Shown here piece by piece: positions 11,590 through 23,169 of a stretch of 64,000 nt of DNA (the first letter of the stretch is position 1; each line of letters opens with the position of its first letter). The stretch comes from Adiantum capillus-veneris. Taxonomy: Eukaryota > Streptophyta > Polypodiopsida > Polypodiales > Pteridaceae. Both the position numbers and the translations under genes were made by a program. Location of the stretch: the NCBI GenBank assembly GCA_014529385.2, contig CM043953.1, positions 68,694,372-68,758,371 on the forward strand. The letters are read 5' to 3'. The notes below the pieces were generated by a model that did no database searches, was not told the origin of the DNA, and saw only the letters and a program-made list of their open reading frames with translations.

Positions 11590-13283
11590 AGCTTGGTGGC
11601 CAACTCTGTGGATATGAAATTGTGAGTAGAACCAGGGTCAAAGAGAATAAAAGAATCATTTTCTCTTACCTTTCCCCAAGCATGGCATAGAGGAGATCCT
11701 TTGTGGTGAGCATCCTCTTCTTGGATTTCGACCAAGGTAGCTCTCGGAGGCTCATTTTGTGTATTCTTGTGGGGACAAGCACGGTAAGCATGCTCTTGCT
11801 CCTCGCACTTGAAGCAGTGGGTATCTTTATGATAATGCTCTAGCTCTTCAGGAGAGAGTTTATTTTTGCCTTTATAAACTCCCTTCTTCTTAGCTTTGTT
11901 GTTATTGGCGTTGCCTTTAGGAGACTTTCGACATTGTCCTTCCCCTTGGGCTCATTATTACGATCATTGTTCTCCGTGGGCTTAAGATTTCTCCTAGCCC
12001 CTTGTTGGAAATTGATTTGTGAAGCCGCCATGGTATGGTGTATGACCACAGATACGGTGTGTGGACTTTGGGAGTTGAAATACTCCGCTATATCTTCATT
12101 TAGACCCGCACAAAATTATTGTTTTTGCTCTCCAAAATCCATCTTTTTGAAGATAATGGCTTTGAGGTGTAAGTCCCAAAACTCGTGTGCATATTGGTGA
12201 ATATATTCGTAGGCAGAGAGCTTCAAGATTCGCCATTCGGTGAGTACTTTGTCTTTGGCATCGATAGCCTAAAACTGCTTCATGATGGAAGCTCTTAAAG
12301 CTTTCCATGTTTGTGGAGCTTCACCGTTTGCCCGTAGGCTAGACCACCATTGTCTGGCAGACTTTGAAAATGCATACCTACATGGCATAGCTTGGAGGAC
12401 TCTGTGAATCCCTCATCTCCAAATTCCACATTGAATTGTTGAATGAAGGCCAAGACTTTGTTCATAGCACCAAAGGTACCATTGTAGGTAAGGAAAGAGA
12501 TGTTCTTTCCTTCCCCTTTGAACTTTTTGAGCTTGAACGACCCATTCCATGTGGCATAAGATTTCCTATGGCCTCTTCTTATTGGTGGTTCAAAATCCAC
12601 ACCATCACTTTCTTCAGAAGAGGAAGAATTCGAGGAGTATGGAGAAGAGGGTGACCTTTTTCTCGCCTTTTTCTTCCCTTGTTCCTTATTGTCCGCACCA
12701 TCACTTTCTTCATAAGAGGAAGAGGATGAAGAAGATGGAGAAGAGGGTGACCGCTTTCTCGCCTTTTTCTTCTCTTGTTTTCTATCATCCCTCTTTGAAT
12801 TATGGTGTTGAGAAGTGTGCAATGGTCTTCTCCGTTTAAAGGGCATTGGAGAGCATTTTGCCCGCCGCCTTCATGGAGCCATCTCCGCCGAGGTGGCAAG
12901 AGACTCACTTGTTTCTTGTTCTTTTGGTGAGGGCTCTACCATTGAAACTTGAGTTCTCCTTTGGGAAGGAGATGTGTCGTCAAGTAGTAGATTTTTTAGC
13001 CCTTTGTGTGGATCCTCCTCTTCTTCCCTTATCAAAGAGAGGCCCCTTTTGAAAGTCTCACAAGGAGGCTTCCTAGGTACTCTCTCTTGTTAATGGGGAT
13101 TTTGAAGAATCCCATGAGTATGTAGCTATCATTGCACTTCCCTTTGGAGGGATGGATTTCCTATGGCTTGTTGAAGCCTAGAAACAAGGTAGTTAACAAG
13201 CATAGCGGCATCATTAGTAGCTTGCTCATTAGCAAAATCAAAGCTATCAATGTTAATTTCACTCTGTTTACTATTGTCACCAT
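11590..13283 (-). pseudogene. Family C/D copy 3: gag, zinc knuckle and protease start
   Basis: Minus-strand gypsy gag from ATG at 13,283. A one-base loss in the first codons relative to the copy at 8,603 shifts its frame. The Ser/Arg-rich tract (12,620-12,800) leads into capsid sequence (FKGEGKNISFLTYNG, GAMNKVLAFIQQF, FGDEGFTESSKL), another shift near 12,370, then KALRASIMKQF-type sequence to about 12,090. A zinc knuckle CFKCEEQEHAYRAC (C-x2-C-x4-H-x4-C) lies near 11,780-11,825, and the protease core SFILFDPGSTHNFISTELA near 11,640. There the usual DSG is DPG. Nothing follows, so RT and integrase are absent from this copy. Confidence 0.85.
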
Positions 13284-13680
13284 TCTAACAACTTTTAGGT
13301 GTAAAATTTTTTAGGTGTACGTTGGCACTTCAAGCCCTATTTTCTACTCCTCTTAACCCCTTTAGAAAAGAACTCGAGCTCCTGTGCCTGTGGCTCAAAT
13401 ATCATTAATTGCAAGGAATATAAGAAAGGGTCTTCCAACACCAAAACAATACCGGCTCCTATCAAGCTTCTAATAGCTCAATAGAGGTGGTTAAATCTCC
13501 GTAGGACTCCCCTATTAAGACCATAGCTCTCGACGGTGATGCCCCGTTATCTGCACAAAGCAAGACCATTGCAAGGCTAAAAATCCCTATTCTACTTACT
13601 CAATTGTTGCAGCTAATAATACCAATCATTAATAGTTAGCTTGTGGACCTCTCCTCTTGAGAAGAAAAGAGAAACCTTAA

Positions 13681-13693
13681 TCTCTGATACCAA
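13681..13693 (-). other. Primer binding site, initiator-Met tRNA type
   Basis: Minus-strand TTGGTATCAGAGA directly follows the LTR end at 13,694 and matches the iMet-tRNA primer site TGGTATCAGAG perfectly over 11 bases. Confidence 0.8.
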
Positions 13694-14869
13694 TGTAGCA
13701 TTTAATGGTCTAGTAACTTGTGTGTAGCGGAAAATAGCATAGACATAGTGAGCATTTCATTAGAATAGATTCCTAATGAGCATAGCAAGAGTGCTTGGAT
13801 GGAGAGAGCAACAAAAAGCATAACACCTAGCTAGATAGGTATGAACAATACTTCAAAAAGAGAGAGAAATCAAACTATTGACAATAGTTGAGGACCGGAC
13901 TTGCATGGAGCCGGTCCCCCGTCCATCCAAAAGGCTTTGTATTATAGGTTTCCCCCATCAAGGGAGATATTTTTACAATAACTTGATGGTGCATGGAAGC
14001 TTCAAGCACCAAGCTCACACTTGTAAAACACAACATCAATTCGCTCACGGTCTTAGACCCAAGACCTCACACACCTTCAAAGATGGTGAGAGCTAGCAGG
14101 GTATGAGAGTAGAGCAAGAGGAAGAAGGAGTATTCTTACAAGAAAGAAGTATGTCTCCTTACATAATCACTCATAATAGGTTAGGATAGCTTAGTAATTA
14201 GCATGGTAGAGGATATGAGCATGTATTGGAGTTTGGCTCTTGGTTGGATTTGCATCACAAAGCCAATAGTTGTTGGTGTAGGCCTCCCTTCTCACAAGCT
14301 TGGAGTAGATAATGAGCTTTTCATTAAAGCTTGAGAAGGAGATAGTCTTATTTACTCCACACATGAGATTTTGTGAGTGTGTGTGTGATAATGCCTTGCA
14401 AAAATCAGCCCCCCCTCTCTCTCTTGGTCGACCCCTCTTGGCTAATTGCACCTGCTAGCATCCCATTGGCCCCTGTAAGCATAGCCAATGAAAATCAAGA
14501 AGCATAAGTGATAGCCTTCTAACATGTGTCCCCCTTTCCCCTTTTGTAAGAGCTTTATGTATTTAATTAATGCAACTAAACTCTCATTGGACCCCTTAGT
14601 CTTCTAGCCAACAGGAATCAAGCACGCCATTGGGCTGTTGAATACTCATTGGACCCCTTGTGACAGTGTTCAATAGTCTTCTAGAGAGCTTAATTTCTAT
14701 TGGTTCTTTTATCAATTTATTTTAAATGAATTAAACTAAATGTACTCTAGACTAATTCTCATTGGTCCACCTCCATGGCCATCCAATAGGATTTGAATGC
14801 ACCTTCGGGGAAACTGGGCGAGGGAGCTGACATGGGTCCCCTATTCCCTTTGTGTAAAGGGAGCTTGCT

Positions 14870-14943
<74 letters not shown>

Positions 14944-15326
14944 TGTGTGTTTCTCTCTCATCCCCTACTAAAAGGGCTTGCCCCCTCAAGGATAGGGATG
15001 TGGGAAGACTTTTGAGTCTTCCCACAAGCATCCAATATTTCCTAGGTTTTGACCATTGGACATAGCCTTTGAATTTTGGAACCTTAGCATTTTGGAAGTC
15101 TTAATGGGCTGAACCTTAGGGTCTTTGAAGCCCATTGTTGCACATTGCTCTTTTGCAGATGGCCCGCCCTTTGGATCCCTATTTTCTCTCCCTCAGATCC
15201 CTACTATGATCGTATGCCAGCTTAACCAATATTCTATCTTTTTCTCCCCTAGTACTCCCCCATATTAAATGATCAGTTTAACATTAGAAAATCATTGACG
15301 AGAATTAGATATTAATTATTATGACA
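13694..15326 (-). repeat. Family C/D copy 3: 5' LTR, 1,633 bp
   Basis: Begins TGTCATAATAATTAATATC at 15,326 on the minus strand and ends ..CTACA before the PBS. Collinear with the LTR at 9,021-10,580; most of the size difference is the (GT)n array at 14,873-14,951. The outer end abuts minus-strand family B pol sequence. Confidence 0.85.
14873..14951 (+). repeat. (GT)n microsatellite inside an LTR
   Basis: About 39 GT units with a single TATG interruption near 14,936. The sister LTR has only a short GTGTGTGTG at the matching place, so the array expanded in this copy. Confidence 0.97.
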
Positions 15327-15330
15327 ATGT

Positions 15331-16070
15331 GAAGTTTGACTCCACCTTGATTTAAAATACAAAGATGATTACTAGAGTAAATGTCATCTCCTTCAATGTG
15401 GAAGCCTTTGATTTGCCTCTCTTGCTTCTCTGTGCGATTATTTAAGTTCATCAAGTTGTGGATTTTTATGTAATATGGGTCCTGAGTCATACCTTCTTGA
15501 ACAAGGTCAATTAAAGAAGTAGTAGAGTTTGTGACAACTCTGCTATAGTACTCTTCTTGCTTAAGGCATCGGCCACAAGATTTTTCTTCCCACGTTTATA
15601 TTTAATTCCAAAATCATATGCGCATAACAACTCCAATCATCTTCCTTGCCGCATACTAAGGTCAGGTTGGGTGTAGATCCACTTCAAGATTTTATGATTG
15701 ATATGTAGTTCAAATATCCTTCCAAGAAGATAATGTTGCCATACTTTAAGAGCATGCACAATGGCCAATAATTCCAAGCCATGTGTAGGATAATTTAACT
15801 CATATATACATAGCTTACGAGATTCATAAGCTATTGGTTTTCCTTCTTGAGATAGGACGCCACCAATTGCTTATCCACTTGCATCAGCGAGCACAGTGAA
15901 TGTCTTTGAGAAGTTTGGAAGTTTTAGTATTGGAGCATTTACCAAAGCTTCTTTGAGTTTCTCAAAACTATCTTGAGGATGTTCGTTCCAAGTAAACACT
16001 TTAGCCTTCTTAAGCGTATTAGTCAATGGAGATGCAATCTTAGTGTTGTTAGAAGTTTTTTGAAATAAGT
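15331..16070 (-). pseudogene. Family B fragment: RNase H region and linker to integrase
   Basis: Minus strand. From about 16,070 it reads TKIASPLTNTLKK and SFEKLKEALVNAPILKLP, then TVLADASG with the first RNase H Asp, HALKVWQHYLLGR-type sequence, and KRGKKNVADALSK near 15,590. It ends in an integrase-leading linker (RTEKQERQIKGFHIEGDDIY) near 15,400. Several stops interrupt it. The truncated right end meets the family A LTR/leader near 16,075, and the left end meets the family D LTR at 15,326. Confidence 0.82.
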
Positions 16071-16074
16071 GATT

Positions 16075-16944
16075 GCATATATGTACATACCCATGCATGG
16101 TGCATCAAATAAAGAATTTCCCATTTTCCATAGCCACATGGTTACGTGGGACCCACATGTGTACAGGTAGGACAACGTGTACATAGTACATCAATTTTCA
16201 TTATCACATGCACCAGTTTGTTTTTTCTATAATAATGAGGAGTTGGTAGCGCGTAAAACTTCTCAAGGAAGCTATCCGCGGGCCGACGATATGAGGTAAG
16301 CAGGTGCATCAAATGACATCTAGTAGCGTCAGGAGGTCGAATGGGATCAATACTTGCACGTGGGTAAGCGAGGATACAACATGGGTGTTTTCTTGTGACG
16401 ATTATGCAAAAAGGTCCTCATGAGGACCATATTTGAGGGCCACTTTACGTGGTTGCGAGATGCATTATTGGAAAAAGTTGAGTGTCAGGTGTGCGGATGA
16501 TGCAAAAAGGTAACAAAAATGCACTGTGTGGCCAGTTTTTGGCATAATCGGGGTCTGTTTAGGTCAATCAAAAGGCCAAAGGTGCCCAAGGGATGAAGTG
16601 AAGTGTGAAGAGAAGAGAAAGAAAAGTCGCAACTCAGTTTTTACTATTTTTGAAGCCTATTTTGGCAATAAACTGCTTATCTGAGGTCAGATTTGAGCAC
16701 TTCGATATTGTAGACTGGGGTTTTGGGCCGTTCCGAACGCAATGTTGCTGTCCATTTTTCCAAATCCCTCATTGTTTTTCTGTTTTTTTGGCTGTGTGAG
16801 TTTCTCCTATGAGCGAAGCCTTTGTTCAAATTTGTGATTGTATCTGGCATACTTCATCCATATTGTGTGAACTATTTGCCCCATTGGTGTTGGCCCAAGA
16901 TCAATTGTATCTAAACATCAAAAATCTTCCTCTTTTGAGCTGAG

Positions 16945-17032
<88 letters not shown>

Positions 17033-17588
17033 TGTGTTGAGTGGGCAAATGGTGGATAGTCTCTCTCCTCTCACTCCATCGATGTGTTCCCTACCTCGGC
17101 CAGGTGGGTTGTGTAAGCCGAGTAGTGCCCCATAGTTTGTGTGTGTATTATCCCAAGCGTGTGTTTCGGGTGATTATAGAAGCGTTGTGTGTGTTTCCAT
17201 CCCACTCACATTCTTTTGGTGCCCTCACGGAGGATCTTCTTCGAGTACCTTCAGCTTTGGGAGTGCAGATTGCAGATTATAGGTTACAGGCTACAGGTTA
17301 CAAGTTACATGTACATGTACAGGTATAGGTGATTCACACAGGTACAGGCAACTGGAGTAGAGTGATACACTGGCAAGGGAGTCACTTGAAGTTGCCATGG
17401 GTATGCATCATTGTGCGCATGTTTGAACGCATTGTCTTGTATTGTATGTTACTTGTGGATATTGTCATTGTACGCCTTTGTGGAGTGATACTTGGTTTTA
17501 TTTGGCAGTCCTAGCCATTTCTGAGACTTGGTCTGGAAGATAGTAATTTTTGAAACTTACTATACGAGATTTGCATAAGCTTTCGTGA
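16075..17588 (+). mobile_element. Family A copy 3: LTR/leader, left part
   Basis: Collinear with the reverse complement of about 2,320-3,815, including the block starting near 16,100 (TGCATGGTGCATCAAATAAA), GAGTTGGTAGCGCGTAAAAC near 16,240 and TTCTTTTGGTGCC near 17,210. It is cut at 17,588 by the Mutator-like element and resumes at 23,170. The summed length of the two parts (about 2.17 kb) agrees with the intact copy (about 2.1 kb). Confidence 0.8.
16949..17030 (+). repeat. (TG)41 microsatellite inside the family A LTR/leader
   Basis: An uninterrupted TG run of about 82 bp. The homologous place in the 1,690-3,815 copy is a short imperfect GTGAGTGTGTATGTGTGAG stretch on that copy's sense strand. 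Confidence 0.97.
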
Positions 17589-17880
17589 GGGTGCTACCAC
17601 TTAATGAGCGGTGAAAAGCGAGCGAGGGACAAAAAGCGAGCAAAGAAAATAGAGGGATGGATTTTTTGATCCCGTTTGAAGGGTTATTGAATTTCTTTCT
17701 TTCTTATGCATACATTTATTAAAAAGAAATTGCTACTTGTACATGGTCTCTATATACAAAATCTTCTCTCTTGTATACTATATCTACATGTATGCATTAT
17801 ATTAAATGATTGTTTTTCCTTAGGGATACATATTAAAGCAATTGAAGAGAAAAAAAAAGGCACCTATTTTTAGGGTGGCT
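17589..17880 (+). repeat. Left terminal inverted repeat of the Mutator-like element
   Basis: About 290 bp, running from GGGTGCTACC to CACCTATTTTTAGGGTGGC. Its reverse complement recurs at the right end with scattered substitutions and small indels, including the GCGAGCGAGGGACAAAAAG block. Confidence 0.9.
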
Positions 17881-18479
17881 ACTAGCTTTTTCAAGCCTTG
17901 GTAGGCTCTTTCTTTGATGCTATTATAAAATGACGAATTAACATCTGTTTAGTAGAATAAGAAAGAATCTGTATTTTTCACCAAACTTTTACCATTAAAC
18001 TAAAAACCCTTACTTCTAGAAGAAGCTACCAATGAAGGGTGCACTATAGAGGTACACGATCACATCTAGTTTGACTTCATGTAAAAGACAACAAAAGCCA
18101 TTTTCTCTTGGCTTGACTAAAAGAGAATCCCTAATATTTTTTGAAATGCTATCACTAATATAGTAGCACATTCACCATGTTCTTACCTTCTTTAGTCTAC
18201 TATTGAGCTTGTTAGTCACTGGCAAAAACTAATGTGTACCTTGTCTTGACCGCATCCATGCCCTAAGTGATTAAATGAACTCTTCAAACCATTGGCTTCA
18301 TGCGACCGTCATTGTCCACATACCATCACGTTGAGCACCTACCGCCGCAGTGAGAAAATATTCTAAGAGAATTGCATCTTACGCGTGGCTTGAATGTATA
18401 TGGATTATAATCTATTTTCACCCGGTCATCGATCCCATGCATAGCATTCTCCGTGCGAGTGAAAATTCAAAACAATCTT

Positions 18480-20765
18480 GATTTTTGAAGGGTTTGATCT
18501 CACGGGCCCTTTCCAACTTGCGTTTGGAAACGCAATCTGGTAGGCCCAGGTGAGAATAAATTCGCTTTTCTTTTTTTTCAATCCGGCTTCCAACACCGGC
18601 TGTGCTGACATATACCCTTCTTCTTCTCTATGCACCCAACAACACACCCTCACCTCTTAGATGATCCACCCTTTGCCAGGTTGAAGGGGGAGCTCAGGAC
18701 CAAGTCTAGATGCAAGGACCTCCTCTTATCCATCCATGTTGCTTTATTCAAGAAGGACTTCCTTTTTGGTAGCAAAAATGGGACATCTACTGGCCACAAC
18801 TCTTGGCTATGGACAAACATGCCTCACAAAGTGGTATAATGTCTCATGATCATCAACATCACCAATTGTAACTTCAGTTGGCATGATTGTGGAAGCTAAC
18901 AGTATATCCAACCTGCTTTTCTTGCACAAAATGGCAGGGTTCCTCTGAACTGACAATATTTTAAATTTGTTTAGAGATATATACCTAGACACAAGGTTTC
19001 CTTTCTCTTTTGTTACCACTTCAACATGAGGGTATGATTGAGAAAAAGGATACGAGGCACACTCTCTTGACATGCCTATGGGAAGTTTCTCCTCTTCTTA
19101 TTGGAAATCATTGAGCCCCCCTCAAGGGCCCCCTCGTGAGAACCCACTCCAACACACTAGCAAGCCATCGTCCCGCAACTAGATTCATGTAGTAAAGTGC
19201 TGCTTATGTTCGTCTTCATTCCTAGAAGCATCTTCTATCGTCGGCACGATGCCTGCTTCTACATCAGAGCTTTGCCAGCATCTTGCAAGCAGTCCACTCT
19301 CGCTAGCATCCACAAGTGGAACTCCTTCTCCTCAGCTCCAAATTGTTGAAATGCATGCAAGCTAAGGGTGTGAATGTCTGTGTTCTTGTACTTGCGTGCT
19401 GCGACGTGCTTGCGGTGTTTCATATCAAAGCGTCGATGCTTGTAAATCTTCTACAAGTCTGGATTGGTCTCAATAATTTTTGCATTCTTCTATGGCAAGA
19501 CTTTGCTTGAAGTTGTTTTTAATCCTAGAATGAGAATGATTACAAAAATCTCACCTTCTTGCAAGCAGCTACAGCGAGCTATATTGGCTTCATCTAACCA
19601 AGAACTAGAGAGTGCATCCAAGGGATTAGTTACAACCGATAAACTACTGCAAGGCGAGGAAGGCGAAAAGTGCTTGCAGATCTTGCTGGTAACGACTCTC
19701 CTATTGTTGACCTGGTTTCGTCTTTTGGCTCAATTGTAATCATATTGTGCAATTAACAGTGGTGACATCGCATCTGCAGGGTTGCAACGCTTTGCTTGGC
19801 TTGGCGTGCAAAGCTTTATCATTTGTAGATGTACAACTGAGTGGTCTGCAGGGAAGTGCACTATTGATTGAGTGCTTGCCTAAGATCTACCATGCTCGCA
19901 ATCTCCTGCTCTTTCCATCCACACCCTTCTGATTATGTTGCTTAGCTGCTCTCTCCACTTGCAAACTGGCAGCGTTTGGTTAGCGGGTAAAGGCTGGCTG
20001 TCGGTACCTGCTGCTAGAAAGGCCAAATCGATGCCCATTTGCACCCCTCTCTTCTGTTGTAGGGATGCAGCAAAGACCAATGCACTTCAAGTAGCGGTGC
20101 ACGGCGGCCATGGTCTCTCTCCGCATGTGTGTGACATTGTAGGTGCCAGAACGTGCTCTTTTTGAGCATGACCGGCGCCCGTCAAATCGGAGAAAAACTG
20201 GTCCTTCTCAAGCACGCTTGTTCAATCAAGCACTCATGGAGGGGAGTATGGGATACACAGGAAATCAAAAATTAGAGATAGTGCTTATTGAGCCTGATAA
20301 TTAGTCATGCTTTCCAAAGGCTTATTACTCACTAAATTTAGTGGAAAGGAGCATGCTGACAGAAATGGAGAGGGTTCTGCTGGAGAGGTGTCAAGGGTAA
20401 GTAGGCTGGAGGTAACGTGTCTTGGAGTGCCGGGGGGGGTGTGCTAGTTGCTGCAGAGCTAAGCTTGGCTTTGATTCTTTGTTTTGCACTCAGCGCCTCA
20501 CCTTGCTGTTGTCGGTTCCAACACCATTTCATTGAGAAGACCCCCTCCTTGATTCACCTTCACCAAGCCCTACCAATTTGCGTTTCCAAACACAAGTTTG
20601 GAAGGGCCCGTGAGACCAAACCTACGATCGGCTCCGACATTATTTCTTTGAGCATTTCCTATCAAAAACATGCTTCCCACTTAGTACGCTTATCTTCACC
20701 ACGCCCTACCAACTTGCATTTCAAAACGCAAATTGGGAGGGGCCCGTGAGACCAAACCTATGGTA
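18480..20765. repeat. Internal inverted repeats with a GCGTTTCCAAACGC palindrome
   Basis: A block near 18,490-18,560 and two head-to-tail blocks near 20,565-20,630 and 20,695-20,762 are reverse complements of each other. They share GGGCCCGTGAGA.CAAACC next to a short palindrome of the form TTGCGTTTCCAAACGCAA. They could be ends of a second element nested in the Mutator-like one. No clear target duplication was found. Confidence 0.6.
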
Positions 20766-21555
20766 CCCTTTGTAGCATTGTTGATAATGAAAGGCTAACC
20801 CACATCCACCAATCTTTTTGTTGCAGTGCTACTAGCATACAACCCACGCTTAGTGATTATCATAACTAAGACCACGAAAAGGCTAGATGTGGATGCTTTT
20901 GTGTTTCTCCTTATCTACGATCTTGCTTTTAGCAAGAAGATCAATGCTCTTTGAGGCTCTCATACATGCTCACTCTTTTGGTCAAGGTCAATGATGAACT
21001 CTGCTAACACTTTGTCAGAATAATTGATGTTGGCTTCCAGCTCCGTGTAGACCTTTGAAACAAGTGTCATATCCTGTAAGCCTACAGGCTTCTACTCTAT
21101 TTTGTGTGTGTGTCTGTGCATGTGCACACTCACTACAAGCTTAGCCACTCTGTGTTATTTTTGGCACTTTCTCCCTCATTCAAATCAGCACGACTTGGTT
21201 TGCAACCTGCAGCATCATCCATCATCTTATGATCAATGATTGTGATTCTGCCAAGTGGCTTCATGCTCTACCTTTGTTTCAAAAAAATCTATTTGCCTAG
21301 GTAAGGCCAAATTTTAGTGATATTCCATGGCTATAAGGATTCGTGTTGTTCAAATCCCTACCTTAGCTTTTTGTGAGTGACAATTTCACTGCCCCTTGGG
21401 AAGACAATTTTTGTTGATTGCAATTGCATGGCAAAGCCTCACCTTTAACACACATAGGCACTAACGGAGACGAGTTTTATGTCATAGGATCAATCCCTCT
21501 AGACTCAAATATATACGCAAAGGCTCAAATTCAACATTTACTACTCAAGTGGAAT

Positions 21556-21556
<1 letters not shown>

Positions 21557-21601
<45 letters not shown>
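21557..21601 (+). repeat. (GA)n microsatellite
   Basis: About 22 GA units inside the Mutator-like element. Confidence 0.95.
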
Positions 21602-21604
<3 letters not shown>

Positions 21605-21654
21605 AAAGTCCCCTAAAAAGAGACTCATGTGATTAAAGAATTTTCACTCCGCTT

Positions 21655-21890
21655 GCCTAAATATTTCTATCATCTTTCTTGCTACTATAACTCATCTTGA
21701 AAGAAATTGATGAATGAAATGTACTCTTTTGGGAGCATCCATAAGTACTCCGCATGCCTAAATATTCCTACCATTTGTTATGGCTACTATAACTCATCTA
21801 CAAAGACATTGATGAACGACATGTGTTCTTTCGACTCCCTTGGGAGCATCCATAAGTATGACTCCCTTGGGAGGGTCCATAAATATAAGT
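21655..21890 (+). repeat. Tandem repeat, ~100-bp unit
   Basis: Two diverged copies of a unit containing CCTAAATATT, CTACTATAACTCATCT, ATTGATGAA and GGGAGCATCCATAAGTA, followed by a shortened third GGGAGGGTCCATAAATA. Non-coding, inside the Mutator-like element. Confidence 0.7.
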
Positions 21891-22606
21891 GAGAGTGGTC
21901 ATCTTGTCAAAGCATACATTTTAAGCTTGCTAAAAACACGAAGTGTTGATTCACTCATGCTTTATGCCATCCTTTTTATTGTCCCTTCACTCATGTAGGA
22001 CGAAGGAAATAGAATAAAATAGGGCTCATTTACCTTAAGCATAGGTCAAATATGCCTAAAGCTAGACCAATCACTTAGTATTTTGTGATAATTTTCTTTA
22101 GTGTTGGTGTGTACACATTGCAAGAAGCTCCTGTACATATGGTTGAAAGTATGAGTTGTTACAAAAATCTAGGTATTACTTTGGAGTTAACTATGTTGCT
22201 AGGAGCCAAATACAAAAGTCAAGATTATTATGCCAATATAATGAGAAACCTTCAAGACCTCATGAGTATGGAGAATTTCATGTAATCCAAAGATAAACAT
22301 TCCACCATGTGGATCTATTTTGCAATAAATTGTTTTTTCAAACCTAGTTTGCTAAAGGCCACTTCTCAATGTATTTATACAAGCATATTAGGATTGCAAT
22401 ACTAAAAATGTAGCTAGATCCCTTGTCATATGGCTTTCCAAACACTTTGTAAATCTCAAGTACATGTCACCAGCCAATACATATATGGTGTCTCTTTCTA
22501 TCTTGTCACATCTATTCTCTTTATAGGATTATTGGGATGACATATTCAAAAACTTGTCACATCTATAGCATTAAAGGGGAGAAAATAAGGTTCTAATTCT
22601 ATAGGG

Positions 22607-22610
<4 letters not shown>

Positions 22611-22654
<44 letters not shown>

Positions 22655-22677
22655 CACACACACACACACACACACAC
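22611..22677 (+). repeat. Compound (TC)n(CA)n microsatellite
   Basis: About 21 TC units run directly into about 12 CA units. The same (CT)n-then-(CA)n order recurs several times in and upstream of the SWEET gene. Confidence 0.95.
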
Positions 22678-22892
22678 CCTCCAAACAATAAGATCTATTC
22701 AACCTTTTATTCGGTAATGGATACTAGTAACAAAGTATAATTTGTTCTCATTTTTGGATGCTTGTCATGACATTTCTTGTTCTTGTTTTTTCTTCTATAA
22801 TGCTCTTGTAATCTTTTTTCCATGAGTTTTAAGTGATATATTTTTAAACCATTTGAAAGGAAATGCAATGGTTGATGATTGAGGAATACAAA

Positions 22893-23169
22893 TAGCCACT
22901 CTAAAAATAGGTGCTTTTGTTTTTCTCTTCAATTGCTTTCATATGTATCCCTAAGGAAAAACAACCATTTAACATAATGCATACATGTAGATGTAGTGTA
23001 CAAGAGAGAAAATTTGCATAGAACTTTTTTTGAATGAATGTATGTATAAGAAAGAAAAAACATTTCAATAATAACCCTTCAAATGGGATTAAAAAATCCA
23101 TCCCTCTATTTTCTTTGCTCACTTTTTGTCCCTCGCTCGCTTTCCACCGCTCGTTAAGTGATAGCACCC
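22893..23169 (-). repeat. Right terminal inverted repeat of the Mutator-like element
   Basis: Reverse complement of 17,589-17,880, ending AAGTGATAGCACCC. The 9-bp target duplicate follows at 23,170. Confidence 0.9.

Larger units (their letters stand above)
17589..23169. mobile_element. Mutator-like DNA transposon, non-autonomous, 5,581 bp
   Basis: Both ends carry long terminal inverted repeats starting GGGTGCTA (17,589) and ending TAGCACCC (23,169), and the flanks show the 9-bp direct repeat CTTTCGTGA at 17,580-17,588 and 23,170-23,178. Long TIRs with a 9-bp target duplication are the signature of Mutator-like elements. The insertion splits a retrotransposon LTR/leader whose uninterrupted copy at about 2,300 has one copy of the target (related CCTTCGTGT). 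I find no transposase frame between the TIRs. The interior holds a (GA)n array, a (CT)n(CA)n array, tandem repeats and nested inverted repeats, so it is non-autonomous and possibly carries captured sequence, none of which I recognise. Confidence 0.88.

Noticed and set aside
14752-15065. Open frames of Thr-His or Val-Cys repeats
   Set aside because: They are translations of the (GT)n array in every frame; no gene.
19316-20165. Several 60-90 codon frames in the Mutator-like element as a captured gene
   Set aside because: None shows a domain, consistent splice structure or start context, so I describe them only as unrecognised interior.
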